Part shown: piece by piece, positions 1 to 4,605 of the stretch
How positions within the stretch are numbered: position 1 is the stretch's first letter
How the letters are laid out: each line of letters starts with the position of its first letter
Assembly (NCBI GenBank): GCA_002508545.1
Contig: DAVH01000022.1
Location: 87,332 to 95,335 of the forward strand
Direction: 5' to 3'
Source: Methanomassiliicoccus sp. UBA6
GTDB taxonomy: Archaea; Thermoplasmatota; Thermoplasmata; Methanomassiliicoccales; Methanomassiliicoccaceae
Length of the DNA stretch: 8,004 bases
Program-made: the position numbers and the translations under genes
Notes under the pieces: model-generated
Told to the model about the DNA's origin: nothing
What the model saw: only the letters and a program-made list of their open reading frames with translations
Database searches by the model: none

Positions 1-12
1 CGAGACGGCAAA

Positions 13-20
13 TCTATTAT
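13..20 (+). promoter_or_regulatory. Possible TATA box of the DUF2117-like gene
   Basis: TCTATTAT is centred about 26 bp before the ATG at 43, the spacing expected for an archaeal TATA box driving a leaderless transcript. No Shine-Dalgarno sequence precedes the ATG. The box is a poor match and lies at the window edge, so this is tentative. Confidence 0.35.
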
Positions 21-42
21 CGAGGCGCTCATTCCCGCCAGC

Positions 43-1101
43 ATGCGCATTGGAGTGATCGTCCACGGCGCGGAGGTCATAGACTCCGGGATGGCGGTGA
101 AGGTGATGGACCGCCTGGAGCGGGACGCCGAGATCACCGCCACGCTGGGCGGGGCGATCGGCACCGCGGCCATCATCGATGCCGGGCTGGAGGACCGCAT
201 CACCATCGTTCCCCGCCAGCTGGTATCCCGCGCCATCAGGGATATGGACTCCAGCTGCGACGCGATCGTCATGCTCAACTGGGCGAAGACCCGGGCCTCC
301 GGCCTGGGGTTCGGAGGCATCGTCTTCGGCCGGGTGGCGGGGGACACCACTGTTCCCCTGATGCAGATGGACCGCGGCTTCTACGTGGAGTGGCGCCCGG
401 CCGCGCCCGGCCTCCTGGTAGATGTCGCCCGAGAGCTCGGCCTGGAGAAGGTGGCGGCGCCCCCGGCCGAGGAGCCCGCGGCCGGCATCCGGAAGCTCCA
501 CGGCATCGTGCCCGGCGAGAACATCTGGATCAACGGCAACGTGGTGGGCAGGGCGACATCCAGCGACGTCACGGTCCGGCTTCAGGATGGTAAGCTTTTC
601 TTCGAGAACGTGCGGGTGAAGGAGCACGGGCTCCAGAAGGTCAAGGTCGACGACCTGGCCAGGGCGGTCATCCGCTCCGGCTCGGTCCGGCGGACGAACG
701 CCAGGGTCAGGGCGGTCCCTCCGGCATCGGGCGACCGGCTGATCCTCATCGACCACCGGGCGGAGGACTCCATCTTCCGGGCCAGGGGAGCGAGGGCCGC
801 GGTGACGGTCGGCGATGACACCACAAAGATATCGACCTCCCTGCTCGCCCGGCTGGGCGTGCCGGTGATCGGAATAGTCGACGGGGACGAGGACGGCATC
901 TGCGTCGACGACGCCGCCGCGGCCGGCTCGGCGACCATACGCCTACATCCGGGCAATGATGACCAGCTCGGCGAGCTGGTCCGCAGCGCGATATTCGACG
1001 GCGGCCAGGAGACCACATACTCGGGCGACCTGGGCGAGCTGGTGGACCGGATCGCCGCCCTTGCCGGGGCCGCGCTGATAACGGTGAAAAAAAGGGACTG
1101 A
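43..1101 (+). CDS. DUF2117-like archaeal protein of unknown function
   Basis: This 352-residue protein has the look of the archaeal DUF2117 family, recognised from memory: an N-terminal block with IVHGAEVIDSG (residues 5-15), then LGGAIGTAAIIDAGLED, then a LNWAKTRASG segment. A proline/alanine-rich linker near residues 140-150 joins this to a middle region that looks beta-rich (about 155-215). The C-terminal part carries GDDTTKIS (257-264) and an acidic VDGDED motif (279-284, with D280, D282 and D284), which could bind metal or phosphate; that reading is inference. There is no signal peptide or membrane segment, so it is probably cytosolic. No enzymatic activity is established that I know of. 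The ATG at 43 is preferred because a TATA-like TCTATTAT (13-20) lies about 26 bp upstream, fitting a leaderless mRNA. The frame is also open back to base 1, so an upstream start outside the window cannot be excluded. It converges on the PRC-barrel gene, 14 bp between stops. Confidence 0.8.
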   Translation: MRIGVIVHGAEVIDSGMAVKVMDRLERDAEITATLGGAIGTAAIIDAGLEDRITIVPRQLVSRAIRDMDSSCDAIVMLNWAKTRASGLGFGGIVFGRVAGDTTVPLMQMDRGFYVEWRPAAPGLLVDVARELGLEKVAAPPAEEPAAGIRKLHGIVPGENIWINGNVVGRATSSDVTVRLQDGKLFFENVRVKEHGLQKVKVDDLARAVIRSGSVRRTNARVRAVPPASGDRLILIDHRAEDSIFRARGARAAVTVGDDTTKISTSLLARLGVPVIGIVDGDEDGICVDDAAAAGSATIRLHPGNDDQLGELVRSAIFDGGQETTYSGDLGELVDRIAALAGAALITVKKRD

Positions 1102-1119
1102 CCGGGGCGACCGGTTCAG
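1087..1119 (-). terminator. Hairpin plus T-run terminator of the PRC-barrel gene
   Basis: CTGACCGG (1098-1105) pairs with CCGGTTCAG (1111-1119), with one bulged base and the loop GGCGA. On the minus strand the hairpin is followed, after TCCC, by seven T residues (complement of A7 at 1087-1093). This resembles an intrinsic terminator for the minus-strand PRC-barrel gene. The stem contains both convergent stop codons, and the T-run is the complement of the last lysine codons of the DUF2117-like gene. For the plus strand there is a hairpin but no T-run. Confidence 0.6.
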
Positions 1120-1484
1120 GTTGGCTGCGCGAGTATCGTGCCGAGGTTGGCCATGTCGGTGTTCAGCTGAACCACGTCGGCGACGTTCAGGATGGTCGAC
1201 GTCGGCACTGTCACCTTGGCCGTCCGGAGCAGCGGCTTCTTAACGTTCAGTTCGGCAACCACGTCCTTTTCCAGCTCCACGACCAGTGAGGTTATGGTCC
1301 AGTTCGAGGTGTCCATCCATGCGCCGGTGAGCACCCCGATCATCCTCCCGTCGGTGGTTATGACGTTCTTGCTCTCCAAGCATCCCATCTCGATGGGCCT
1401 TGACTTGACTGTGGTCTCCTGCATTGTGTTCACTGTCGATAAGATGGAATCCCGACCATTGATAAACGTTACGATGGCCATCAT
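1116..1484 (-). CDS. PRC-barrel domain protein
   Basis: A 122-residue protein. Its region from about residue 30 to 112 fits a PRC-barrel: an ITTDGRMIGVLTG strand pair, a tryptophan segment (WTITSLVVELEKDV), then a polar strand leading to VPTSTILNVADVVQLN. PRC-barrel proteins are small beta-barrels used as adaptor or RNA-processing modules; in archaea many are free-standing and uncharacterised. The fold call rests on the strand pattern and the GxxIG-type turn. The start is uncertain. ATG 1484 (or the next codon, also ATG) has GAGG 11 nt upstream, a little far. ATG 1424 (residue 21) would give a 102-residue protein lacking a poorly conserved-looking leader, but has no visible ribosome site. It lies 45 bp downstream of the small membrane protein gene on the same strand, so the two probably form one transcript that ends at the 1087-1119 hairpin. 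Confidence 0.75.
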   Translation of the reverse strand: MMAIVTFINGRDSILSTVNTMQETTVKSRPIEMGCLESKNVITTDGRMIGVLTGAWMDTSNWTITSLVVELEKDVVAELNVKKPLLRTAKVTVPTSTILNVADVVQLNTDMANLGTILAQPT

Positions 1485-1499
1485 GCTGGCATCATCCTC

Positions 1500-1520
1500 G
1501 CCGGGCAGGCCTGCCCCGGC
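1500..1520 (-). promoter_or_regulatory. Intercistronic GC-rich hairpin
   Basis: A perfect 14-bp palindrome, GGGCAGGCCTGCCC (1503-1516), is extended by a further GCC/GGC pairing with one bulged base (1500-1502 with 1518-1520). It sits between the small membrane protein stop and the PRC-barrel start. It directly abuts the GAGG (1496-1499) that would be the ribosome site of the PRC-barrel gene, so in RNA it could influence translation or stability of the downstream cistron. No T-run follows, so it is not a plain terminator. As DNA it could instead be a protein-binding palindrome. Confidence 0.45.
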
Positions 1521-1529
1521 CCGGGGGCA

Positions 1530-1715
1530 CTACCGCCTGAAGATGATGACCATCAGCGTGACGACTATGAACGACAGGCCGGCATAGAGGGGGGAGGACG
1601 TGAGGTACCAGACCACCAGGGCGATCGCTGCGCCGGGTATCAGCACCGCCAGGGCCTTCACGATGACCACCAGCACTACGAGGACGAAGATCAGCAGGAC
1701 AATACCCACCAGCAT
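1530..1715 (-). CDS. Small hydrophobic membrane protein
   Basis: This is a 61-residue protein from ATG 1715, or 69 residues if the in-frame GTG at 1739 is used. It is almost entirely hydrophobic. With the longer numbering, membrane segments fall at about residues 9-28, 30-47 and 51-67, with a basic RR at the C-terminus. It is an integral membrane protein of two or three segments and unknown role; a faint similarity in layout to archaeal BofA-like small membrane proteins is not enough to name it. ATG 1715 is preferred because a GATATA box (1741-1746) is centred about 27-28 bp upstream, which suits a leaderless transcript. The same box would overlap the leader of the GTG start. GAGGTG also lies 12 nt before the ATG. 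It probably forms a unit with the downstream PRC-barrel gene, 45 bp away. The promoter carries the 1757-1785 inverted repeat. Confidence 0.65.
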   Translation of the reverse strand: MLVGIVLLIFVLVVLVVIVKALAVLIPGAAIALVVWYLTSSPLYAGLSFIVVTLMVIIFRR

Positions 1716-1740
1716 GGAAAGATCGAACACCTCGGTCACC

Positions 1741-1746
1741 TATATC
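1741..1746 (-). promoter_or_regulatory. Probable TATA box of the small membrane protein
   Basis: GATATA on the minus strand, centred near 1743.5, predicts transcription starting around 1716-1717, one or two bases before ATG 1715. This supports a leaderless mRNA and the shorter start. Confidence 0.4.
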
Positions 1747-1756
1747 TGAGCTGTCC

Positions 1757-1785
1757 AGATTGATGCGGTCACACGTTATCAATCT
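1757..1785. promoter_or_regulatory. Inverted repeat, candidate operator
   Basis: AGATTGAT (1757-1764) and ATCAATCT (1778-1785) are perfect 8-bp arms separated by 13 bp. The half-sites lie 18 bp apart, roughly two helical turns. The element is 11 bp upstream of the minus-strand TATA box of the small membrane protein. Its TTGAT/ATCAA core recurs at the epimerase and winged-helix promoters. Binding by a dimeric regulator is an inference. Confidence 0.5.
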
Positions 1786-1842
1786 TGCCCTCGCCGGGGT
1801 GACGGAACGGCGAATTCCGTCCGCCGTTCTCCCTGGAGGGCA
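1786..1842. repeat. Long imperfect hairpin (57 nt) with an alternative fold
   Basis: TGCCCTC (1786-1792) pairs with GAGGGCA (1836-1842). CGGGG (1795-1799) pairs with CCCTG (1831-1835) through one G-U pair. GGAACGGCG (1804-1812) pairs with CGCCGTTCT (1822-1830), leaving a 9-nt loop. Together these give about 21 pairs interrupted by a 2-nt and a 4-nt bulge on one side. A competing hairpin pairs GACGGAA (1801-1807) with TTCCGTC (1815-1821) and excludes the upper stem. The element lies between two divergent promoters, so neither predicted leaderless gene would transcribe it. Function is unknown: a DNA operator, a small RNA, or a remnant of a repeat element are all possible. Confidence 0.5.
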
Positions 1843-1850
1843 GGCTCGCA

Positions 1851-1877
1851 TAGGTTAAAACCTAATTGATGCATCAA
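1851..1877 (+). promoter_or_regulatory. Epimerase promoter with palindromes on and beside the TATA box
   Basis: TTAAAA (1855-1860) is centred about 26 bp before the GTG at 1884, as in leaderless archaeal promoters. It is embedded in an inverted repeat, TAGGTT-AA-AACCTA (1851-1864). Directly downstream is a perfect 12-bp palindrome, TTGATGCATCAA (1866-1877), placed between the TATA box and the predicted transcription start. A protein bound there would be expected to block RNA polymerase, so repression is the likely mode; that is inference. Confidence 0.5.
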
Positions 1878-1883
1878 GGGTGC

Positions 1884-2783
1884 GTGAAAGTGCTGGTGAC
1901 CGGTGGTTCCGGGCAGTTATCATCCTACTTGTTCGAGGAGCTTGCATCCGAGCATGAGGCGCGGGGGGTCGACCTCCGCGAGCCGATCTTCGACAGCGCC
2001 AAGGGGGCTGTCACCATTGCCGACATCAGGGATCCGGACGCGATGTTGGATGCCTGCAGGGGGATGGACGCGGTCGTCCATACCGCCGCCCAGGTCTCGG
2101 TCCAGAGGTCCACCGAGGACCCCGCCTTCGATGTGGAGACCAACGTCCTGGGGACGGTGAGGACGCTCAAGGCCGCCAGGGACGCCGGCGTTTCCAAGTT
2201 CGTGTTCATCTCCAGCGCTGCCACGTACGGCAACCCACACTATCTCCCGGTCGACGAGGACCACCCCACGGTGCCCCTATCGATCTACGGCTCCAGCAAG
2301 CTGTCCGCGGAGCACTTCGTCCGCGCCTTCGGTTCCTCGTTCGGGATGAAGTGGACGGTGATACGGCCGTTCAATTTCTACTCGCCCCGCGCCGATCCCA
2401 AGAGCCCGTACTCAGGGGTCATAACGAAGTTCACTCAGAACGCCGCGTCGGGCACGCCCTTGAAGATCGAGGGGGACGGTTCCCAGACCCGGGACTTCCT
2501 GCATGCCGCGGACGTCGCCAGGCTGGTGCGCCTGGTCCTGGAGTCGGACCGCAACGGGATGGTCCTAAATGGTGGCTCCGGGCAGGCGACCAGCATACTG
2601 GACCTTGCCAATACCGTGAAGAAGGTCTGCCCTCGGCCAGTGAACATCGAGCATGTGGCACCCCGGACCGCGGACATAAAGCATTCCGTGGCCAAGGTAG
2701 ATCGCGCCAGGGAGATGGTGGGGTTCTCCACCCGCATCTCCCTGGAGGAGGGTCTCAAGGCTTTCTTCAGGAATCGAGTTTAA
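1884..2783 (+). CDS. NAD-dependent nucleotide-sugar epimerase/dehydratase
   Basis: A 299-residue extended short-chain dehydrogenase of the GalE-like group, expected to bind NAD and act on a nucleotide sugar such as UDP-glucose or UDP-N-acetyl sugar in the cytosol, for glycan precursor supply. Visible motifs, numbered from the GTG start: Rossmann turn TGGSGQLSS (G7, G8, G10); an acidic D30 after strand 2 that suits NAD over NADP; HTAAQVSV; ISSAATYG with S111; catalytic Y135-x3-K139 in YGSSK; RPFNFYSPR; and GDGSQTRDF with the following DVARL, typical of the sugar-nucleotide site. The exact substrate cannot be read from the sequence. The GTG at 1884 is preferred because translation then begins one residue before KVLVTGG and fits the TATA spacing; in-frame TTG 1866 and ATG 1869 fall within the palindrome and would add six or five residues. 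The gene stands alone and converges on the winged-helix gene, sharing stop-codon bases. Confidence 0.85.
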   Translation: MKVLVTGGSGQLSSYLFEELASEHEARGVDLREPIFDSAKGAVTIADIRDPDAMLDACRGMDAVVHTAAQVSVQRSTEDPAFDVETNVLGTVRTLKAARDAGVSKFVFISSAATYGNPHYLPVDEDHPTVPLSIYGSSKLSAEHFVRAFGSSFGMKWTVIRPFNFYSPRADPKSPYSGVITKFTQNAASGTPLKIEGDGSQTRDFLHAADVARLVRLVLESDRNGMVLNGGSGQATSILDLANTVKKVCPRPVNIEHVAPRTADIKHSVAKVDRAREMVGFSTRISLEEGLKAFFRNRV

Positions 2784-3148
2784 AAGTCCAGTATGCGCTC
2801 TCCTTCCTTGACGAAGACGGTCATGTCCACATTGTAGTTGTAGTCCTCAGTGGTCCCGTCGATCATCTCGATCTTGGCCTTTATCTTGTTCTTCTCGAAC
2901 GTGATCTGGGCGTTCTTTACGCGGGCCTTGTACAGGTTGATCCTCTTGCCCGCCTGAGTGAGCTTGCGCTCATCGCAGTAGATCAATCCGGCAGATTCGA
3001 GCAGGTTGATCTTGCGGTAGCATGCGGCGATAGGAATGCCTAGCTTCTCGGATAGCTCGAAGGCGCTCTTTGCCTTACCCATGGTCGCGAGCAGTATCTT
3101 CGCGGAGTATTCCTCGGTCAACAGCCTTGATGTCTCCAAAGCGTGCAT
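2780..3148 (-). CDS. Winged helix-turn-helix transcriptional regulator
   Basis: A 122-residue, ArsR-like winged-helix protein. Residues about 8-25 (LLTEEYSAKILLATMGK) form the first helix. SAFELSEKLGIPIAACYRKINLLESAGLI (about 28-56) is the helix-turn-helix with its recognition helix around CYRKINLLES. A basic wing follows (RKLTQAGKRINLYKA), then a beta-rich tail of about 40 residues (KIKAKIEMIDGTTEDYNYNVDMTVFVKEG) of unknown role, perhaps dimerisation. There is no obvious metal-binding cysteine pair of the ArsR kind. The start ATG is well supported: GGTGA (3156-3160) lies 7 nt upstream and a TATA box lies at 3186-3193. The nested palindromes just upstream of that box suggest autoregulation. 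It is convergent with the epimerase, and the two reading frames overlap by 4 bp. Its targets are not known; the shared TTGAT/ATCAA sites point to the nearby promoters. Confidence 0.85.
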   Translation of the reverse strand: MHALETSRLLTEEYSAKILLATMGKAKSAFELSEKLGIPIAACYRKINLLESAGLIYCDERKLTQAGKRINLYKARVKNAQITFEKNKIKAKIEMIDGTTEDYNYNVDMTVFVKEGERILDF

Positions 3149-3185
3149 TATCTCTTCACCTTACCCGTCGAACCGGCTAGCGGGA

Positions 3186-3193
3186 TATATAAA
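3186..3193 (-). promoter_or_regulatory. TATA box of the winged-helix gene
   Basis: TTTATATA on the minus strand is a good archaeal TATA box. Transcription would start near 3163, giving a leader of about 15 nt that just includes the GGTGA ribosome site (3156-3160). This is one of the few genes here with a Shine-Dalgarno sequence. Confidence 0.65.
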
Positions 3194-3233
3194 ATATCTT
3201 GGTTGATTATCAATATTGAAGCCGAGATATTTT
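3191..3233. promoter_or_regulatory. Nested palindromes upstream of the winged-helix gene
   Basis: The outer arms AAAATATCTTGG (3191-3202) and CCGAGATATTTT (3222-3233) match at 11 of 12 positions. Inside lies TTGAT-T-ATCAA (3203-3213), a perfect 5-bp inverted repeat about one centre base. The outer left arm overlaps the TATA box and the BRE position of the winged-helix promoter, so this is a candidate operator for autoregulation. A related AT-rich block, with CGATATTAGAAGTCGGAATAT at 3279-3299, resembles 3211-3230 (CAATATTGAAGCCGAGATAT), a weak direct repeat. Confidence 0.5.
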
Positions 3234-3314
3234 TCTTAGCCAGACTTGGAATTTTGAAGATTTATCGGGGCTAAATAGCGATATTAGAAGTCGGAATATA
3301 ATTGAATAATACTA

Positions 3315-3400
3315 AAAATGCGGCCGATAGATGTCCTCGGAAGCTCTTTGCGCGGTATCCGTTTGCAGGCCGGGGTGCTTTCGGGAAGGCGCATTTTACA
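3315..3400 (+). ncRNA. Possible structured small RNA
   Basis: In the 3149-3448 spacer a GC-rich block is closed by a perfect 8-bp pairing, AAAATGCG (3315-3322) with CGCATTTT (3390-3397), directly followed by ACA (3398-3400). Inside, GGAAGC (3339-3344) can pair with GCTTTC (3377-3382). An alternative strong hairpin GTGCTTT-CGGG-AAGGCGC (3375-3392) followed by ATTTT looks terminator-like. TATA-like ATATTA (3280-3285) and AATATAATT (3295-3303) lie upstream. The terminal ACA recalls an H/ACA guide RNA, but the 5' side of the pocket would be too long (about 16 nt), so I do not assign it. No convincing protein is encoded here. Confidence 0.3.
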
Positions 3401-3409
3401 GCGATATGA

Positions 3410-3417
3410 TTATAAAT
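3410..3417 (+). promoter_or_regulatory. TATA box of the micro-ORF
   Basis: TTATAAAT is the closest match to the archaeal TATA consensus in the window. It predicts a transcription start near 3437-3441, so the leader would be about 10 nt and begin at or just before the Shine-Dalgarno GGAGG (3438-3442). Confidence 0.6.
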
Positions 3418-3448
3418 CCTAGCTTTCGTGCTTCGCCGGAGGACCATT

Positions 3449-3511
3449 ATGGCCTGCGCCAAGTGCGGAACCAAGAAGGACGCGAAGAAGGACGAAAAGA
3501 AGAAGAAGTAA
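3449..3511 (+). CDS. Micro-ORF: 20-residue CxxC, lysine-rich peptide
   Basis: The ATG at 3449 opens MACAKCGTKKDAKKDEKKKK followed by TAA (3509-3511). The peptide has one CxxC pair (C3, C6) followed by glycine, as in a zinc-ribbon knuckle, then a tail of ten lysines and three acidic residues. Evidence that it is real: a consensus TATA box (3410-3417), a perfect GGAGG (3438-3442) six nucleotides before the ATG, GC-ending codons like the neighbouring genes, and a T-rich stretch after the stop. A single CxxC cannot fully coordinate zinc, so a dimer or another partner would be needed; the basic tail could contact nucleic acid or ribosomes. Both are inference. It is convergent with the transporter gene, 31 bp between stops. 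It is shorter than most gene callers accept, and I do not recognise a family. Confidence 0.6.
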   Translation: MACAKCGTKKDAKKDEKKKK

Positions 3512-3542
3512 GTTCTTCTCCGACGTCCGCGGAACAAACCCC

Positions 3543-3557
3543 TTATTTTTCCTCTCT
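3543..3557 (+). terminator. T-rich stretch after the micro-ORF
   Basis: TTATTTTTCCTCTCT follows the micro-ORF stop by 31 bp. U-rich tracts alone can terminate archaeal transcription. A weak GTT..AAC / CCG..CGG pairing precedes it (3512-3535). The tract coincides with the last codons of the convergent transporter gene. Confidence 0.4.
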
Positions 3558-4532
3558 TCTCACAGCGCCGTCCATTCCCGCCACTATGAAGATGGCGATG
3601 AACATCAGGGCCGCGCCCAGCACCGTCAGCTCCCCCATCGGCTCGTTCCCGACCACCGCGCCCAGCAGCACGGCGAAGGCCGACTCGGACAGCAGCACGG
3701 TCGCGGACGTGGTAAGCGAGAGCGATCCCAGCCCGATGGCCCAGAGTATCGTCGGCACCGAAGTGCACAGCAGGCCCACGTACAGCAGCGCGGGCACGGA
3801 CATCGAGCCGACATCGCCCGGCCCTCCGGTCAGGAGCATCAGGACGATGAGCGGTACGGGCGTCAGCAGGTGGAAGGACATCACCCATTCGACATTGTCC
3901 ATGTGCCTCACCGCCAGCTTGGTGAGGGGATAGCTGACGGCTATGGCGAAGGAGGCCCCGAGAAGCAGCAGGTATCCCATGAACTCGCTCGTGCTCAGGC
4001 TGGAGAGATCCCAGTTCGTGGTGAGGGTGAAGAGGCCGAACAGGCCGATGATCACTCCGAGAGCCCTCTTCCAGCCGATGACCTCCCCGAACATCAGGGC
4101 GGAGATGGGGACGACGAAGATGACGTTGCTGCCGACGATCAGGCCGCCGATCGATGCCGGGGCCATGGTCAGGCCGACGTACTGGAAGGCGATAAGGCAG
4201 GTCGTCGCCACCGTGCCTGCCCAGACCTCCCACCGCCGGAACAGCGAGAGGTCGATGCGCTTCCGCCGGCGGACCAGGAGGAGCGCCAGGGTGCCCCCGA
4301 TACCCATCGTGATGGCCCCGAACAGGAACGGGCTGACTTCGCCCAAGCCGCCCTTGATCACAACGAACTGGGAGCCGAACAGCAGGCTTGCCGCAAGGGA
4401 GAGAAGGAGCGCTGCGCGCTCGCCCGTGATCCTCATGCCGGCACTGGTCCTTCTTCCCCTCAATCGGTCCACCTGCTCCGGGCGGAATAAACGCTTCCTG
4501 CACATATCCTTTCCCGAGCCGTTGGGCCGCAC
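3543..4532 (-). CDS. DMT/EamA family transporter
   Basis: A 329-residue protein from GTG 4532, made of two EamA-type halves with about ten membrane helices. The first half begins AALLLSLAASLLFGSQFVVIKGG (about residues 40-62); the second begins EFMGYLLLLGASFAIAVSYPLTKLA (around 185). Each half ends in a loop-helix typical of drug/metabolite exporters, with GEVIGWKRALGVIIGLFG at the end of the first and GNEPMGELTVLGAALMFIAIFI at the end of the second. Substrates of this family range from amino acids to drugs and cannot be told from sequence. The start is uncertain. GTG 4532 fits leaderless transcription from a TATAT box (4555-4559), but adds a 32-residue hydrophilic, arginine-rich leader. ATG 4436 gives a 297-residue protein of normal family length starting just before helix 1; ATG 4505 is a third option. 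The gene is divergent from the universal stress gene. Confidence 0.85.
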   Translation of the reverse strand: MRPNGSGKDMCRKRLFRPEQVDRLRGRRTSAGMRITGERAALLLSLAASLLFGSQFVVIKGGLGEVSPFLFGAITMGIGGTLALLLVRRRKRIDLSLFRRWEVWAGTVATTCLIAFQYVGLTMAPASIGGLIVGSNVIFVVPISALMFGEVIGWKRALGVIIGLFGLFTLTTNWDLSSLSTSEFMGYLLLLGASFAIAVSYPLTKLAVRHMDNVEWVMSFHLLTPVPLIVLMLLTGGPGDVGSMSVPALLYVGLLCTSVPTILWAIGLGSLSLTTSATVLLSESAFAVLLGAVVGNEPMGELTVLGAALMFIAIFIVAGMDGAVRREEK

Positions 4533-4554
4533 CCGCTCGCGGAAGTTGGGAAGG

Positions 4555-4559
4555 ATATA
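4555..4559 (-). promoter_or_regulatory. Probable TATA box of the transporter gene
   Basis: TATAT within CTATATCC on the minus strand, centred at 4557, predicts transcription starting near 4531. That coincides with the GTG at 4532 (leaderless) or gives a leader of about 95 nt before ATG 4436. It lies in the 73-bp spacer shared with the divergent stress-protein gene, so the two promoters may be coupled. Confidence 0.45.
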
Positions 4560-4573
4560 GATATCGGGGACCA

Positions 4574-4605
4574 GAATATCGATTCAGCGGCGCGGCCGCG
4601 ATAGC
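4574..4605 (+). promoter_or_regulatory. Promoter region of the universal stress gene
   Basis: An AT-rich GAATATCGATTC (4574-4585) is centred about 26 bp before the ATG at 4606 and may act as a weak TATA element for a leaderless mRNA. There is no Shine-Dalgarno sequence. Instead the bases just before the start form a perfect 10-bp palindrome, CGCGGCCGCG (4591-4600). Confidence 0.3.

Noticed and set aside
2351..3043. A 230-codon plus-strand frame spanning the epimerase end and the winged-helix gene
   Set aside because: It overlaps two well-supported genes and has no recognisable motif; its length comes from GC-rich composition.
3236..3274. TTAGCC/GGCTAA inverted pair (3236-3241 and 3269-3274)
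   Set aside because: Only 6-bp arms with a 27-bp gap in AT-rich DNA, not convincing as a stem or operator.
3315..3400. tRNA or C/D-box guide RNA in the spacer
   Set aside because: No T-arm GTTCGA-type signature, no cloverleaf, and no C box/D box pair could be found.
3271..4503. A 410-codon minus-strand frame through the transporter region
   Set aside because: It is out of frame with the DMT/EamA protein, arginine/proline/histidine-rich, lacks membrane helices and runs into the AT-rich spacer; a GC-rich shadow frame.
4591..4600. CGCGGCCGCG palindrome as a regulator site before the stress-protein start
   Set aside because: A 10-bp GC-only palindrome is not surprising in DNA this GC-rich, and no second copy or partner site was seen; kept only as a note on the promoter.
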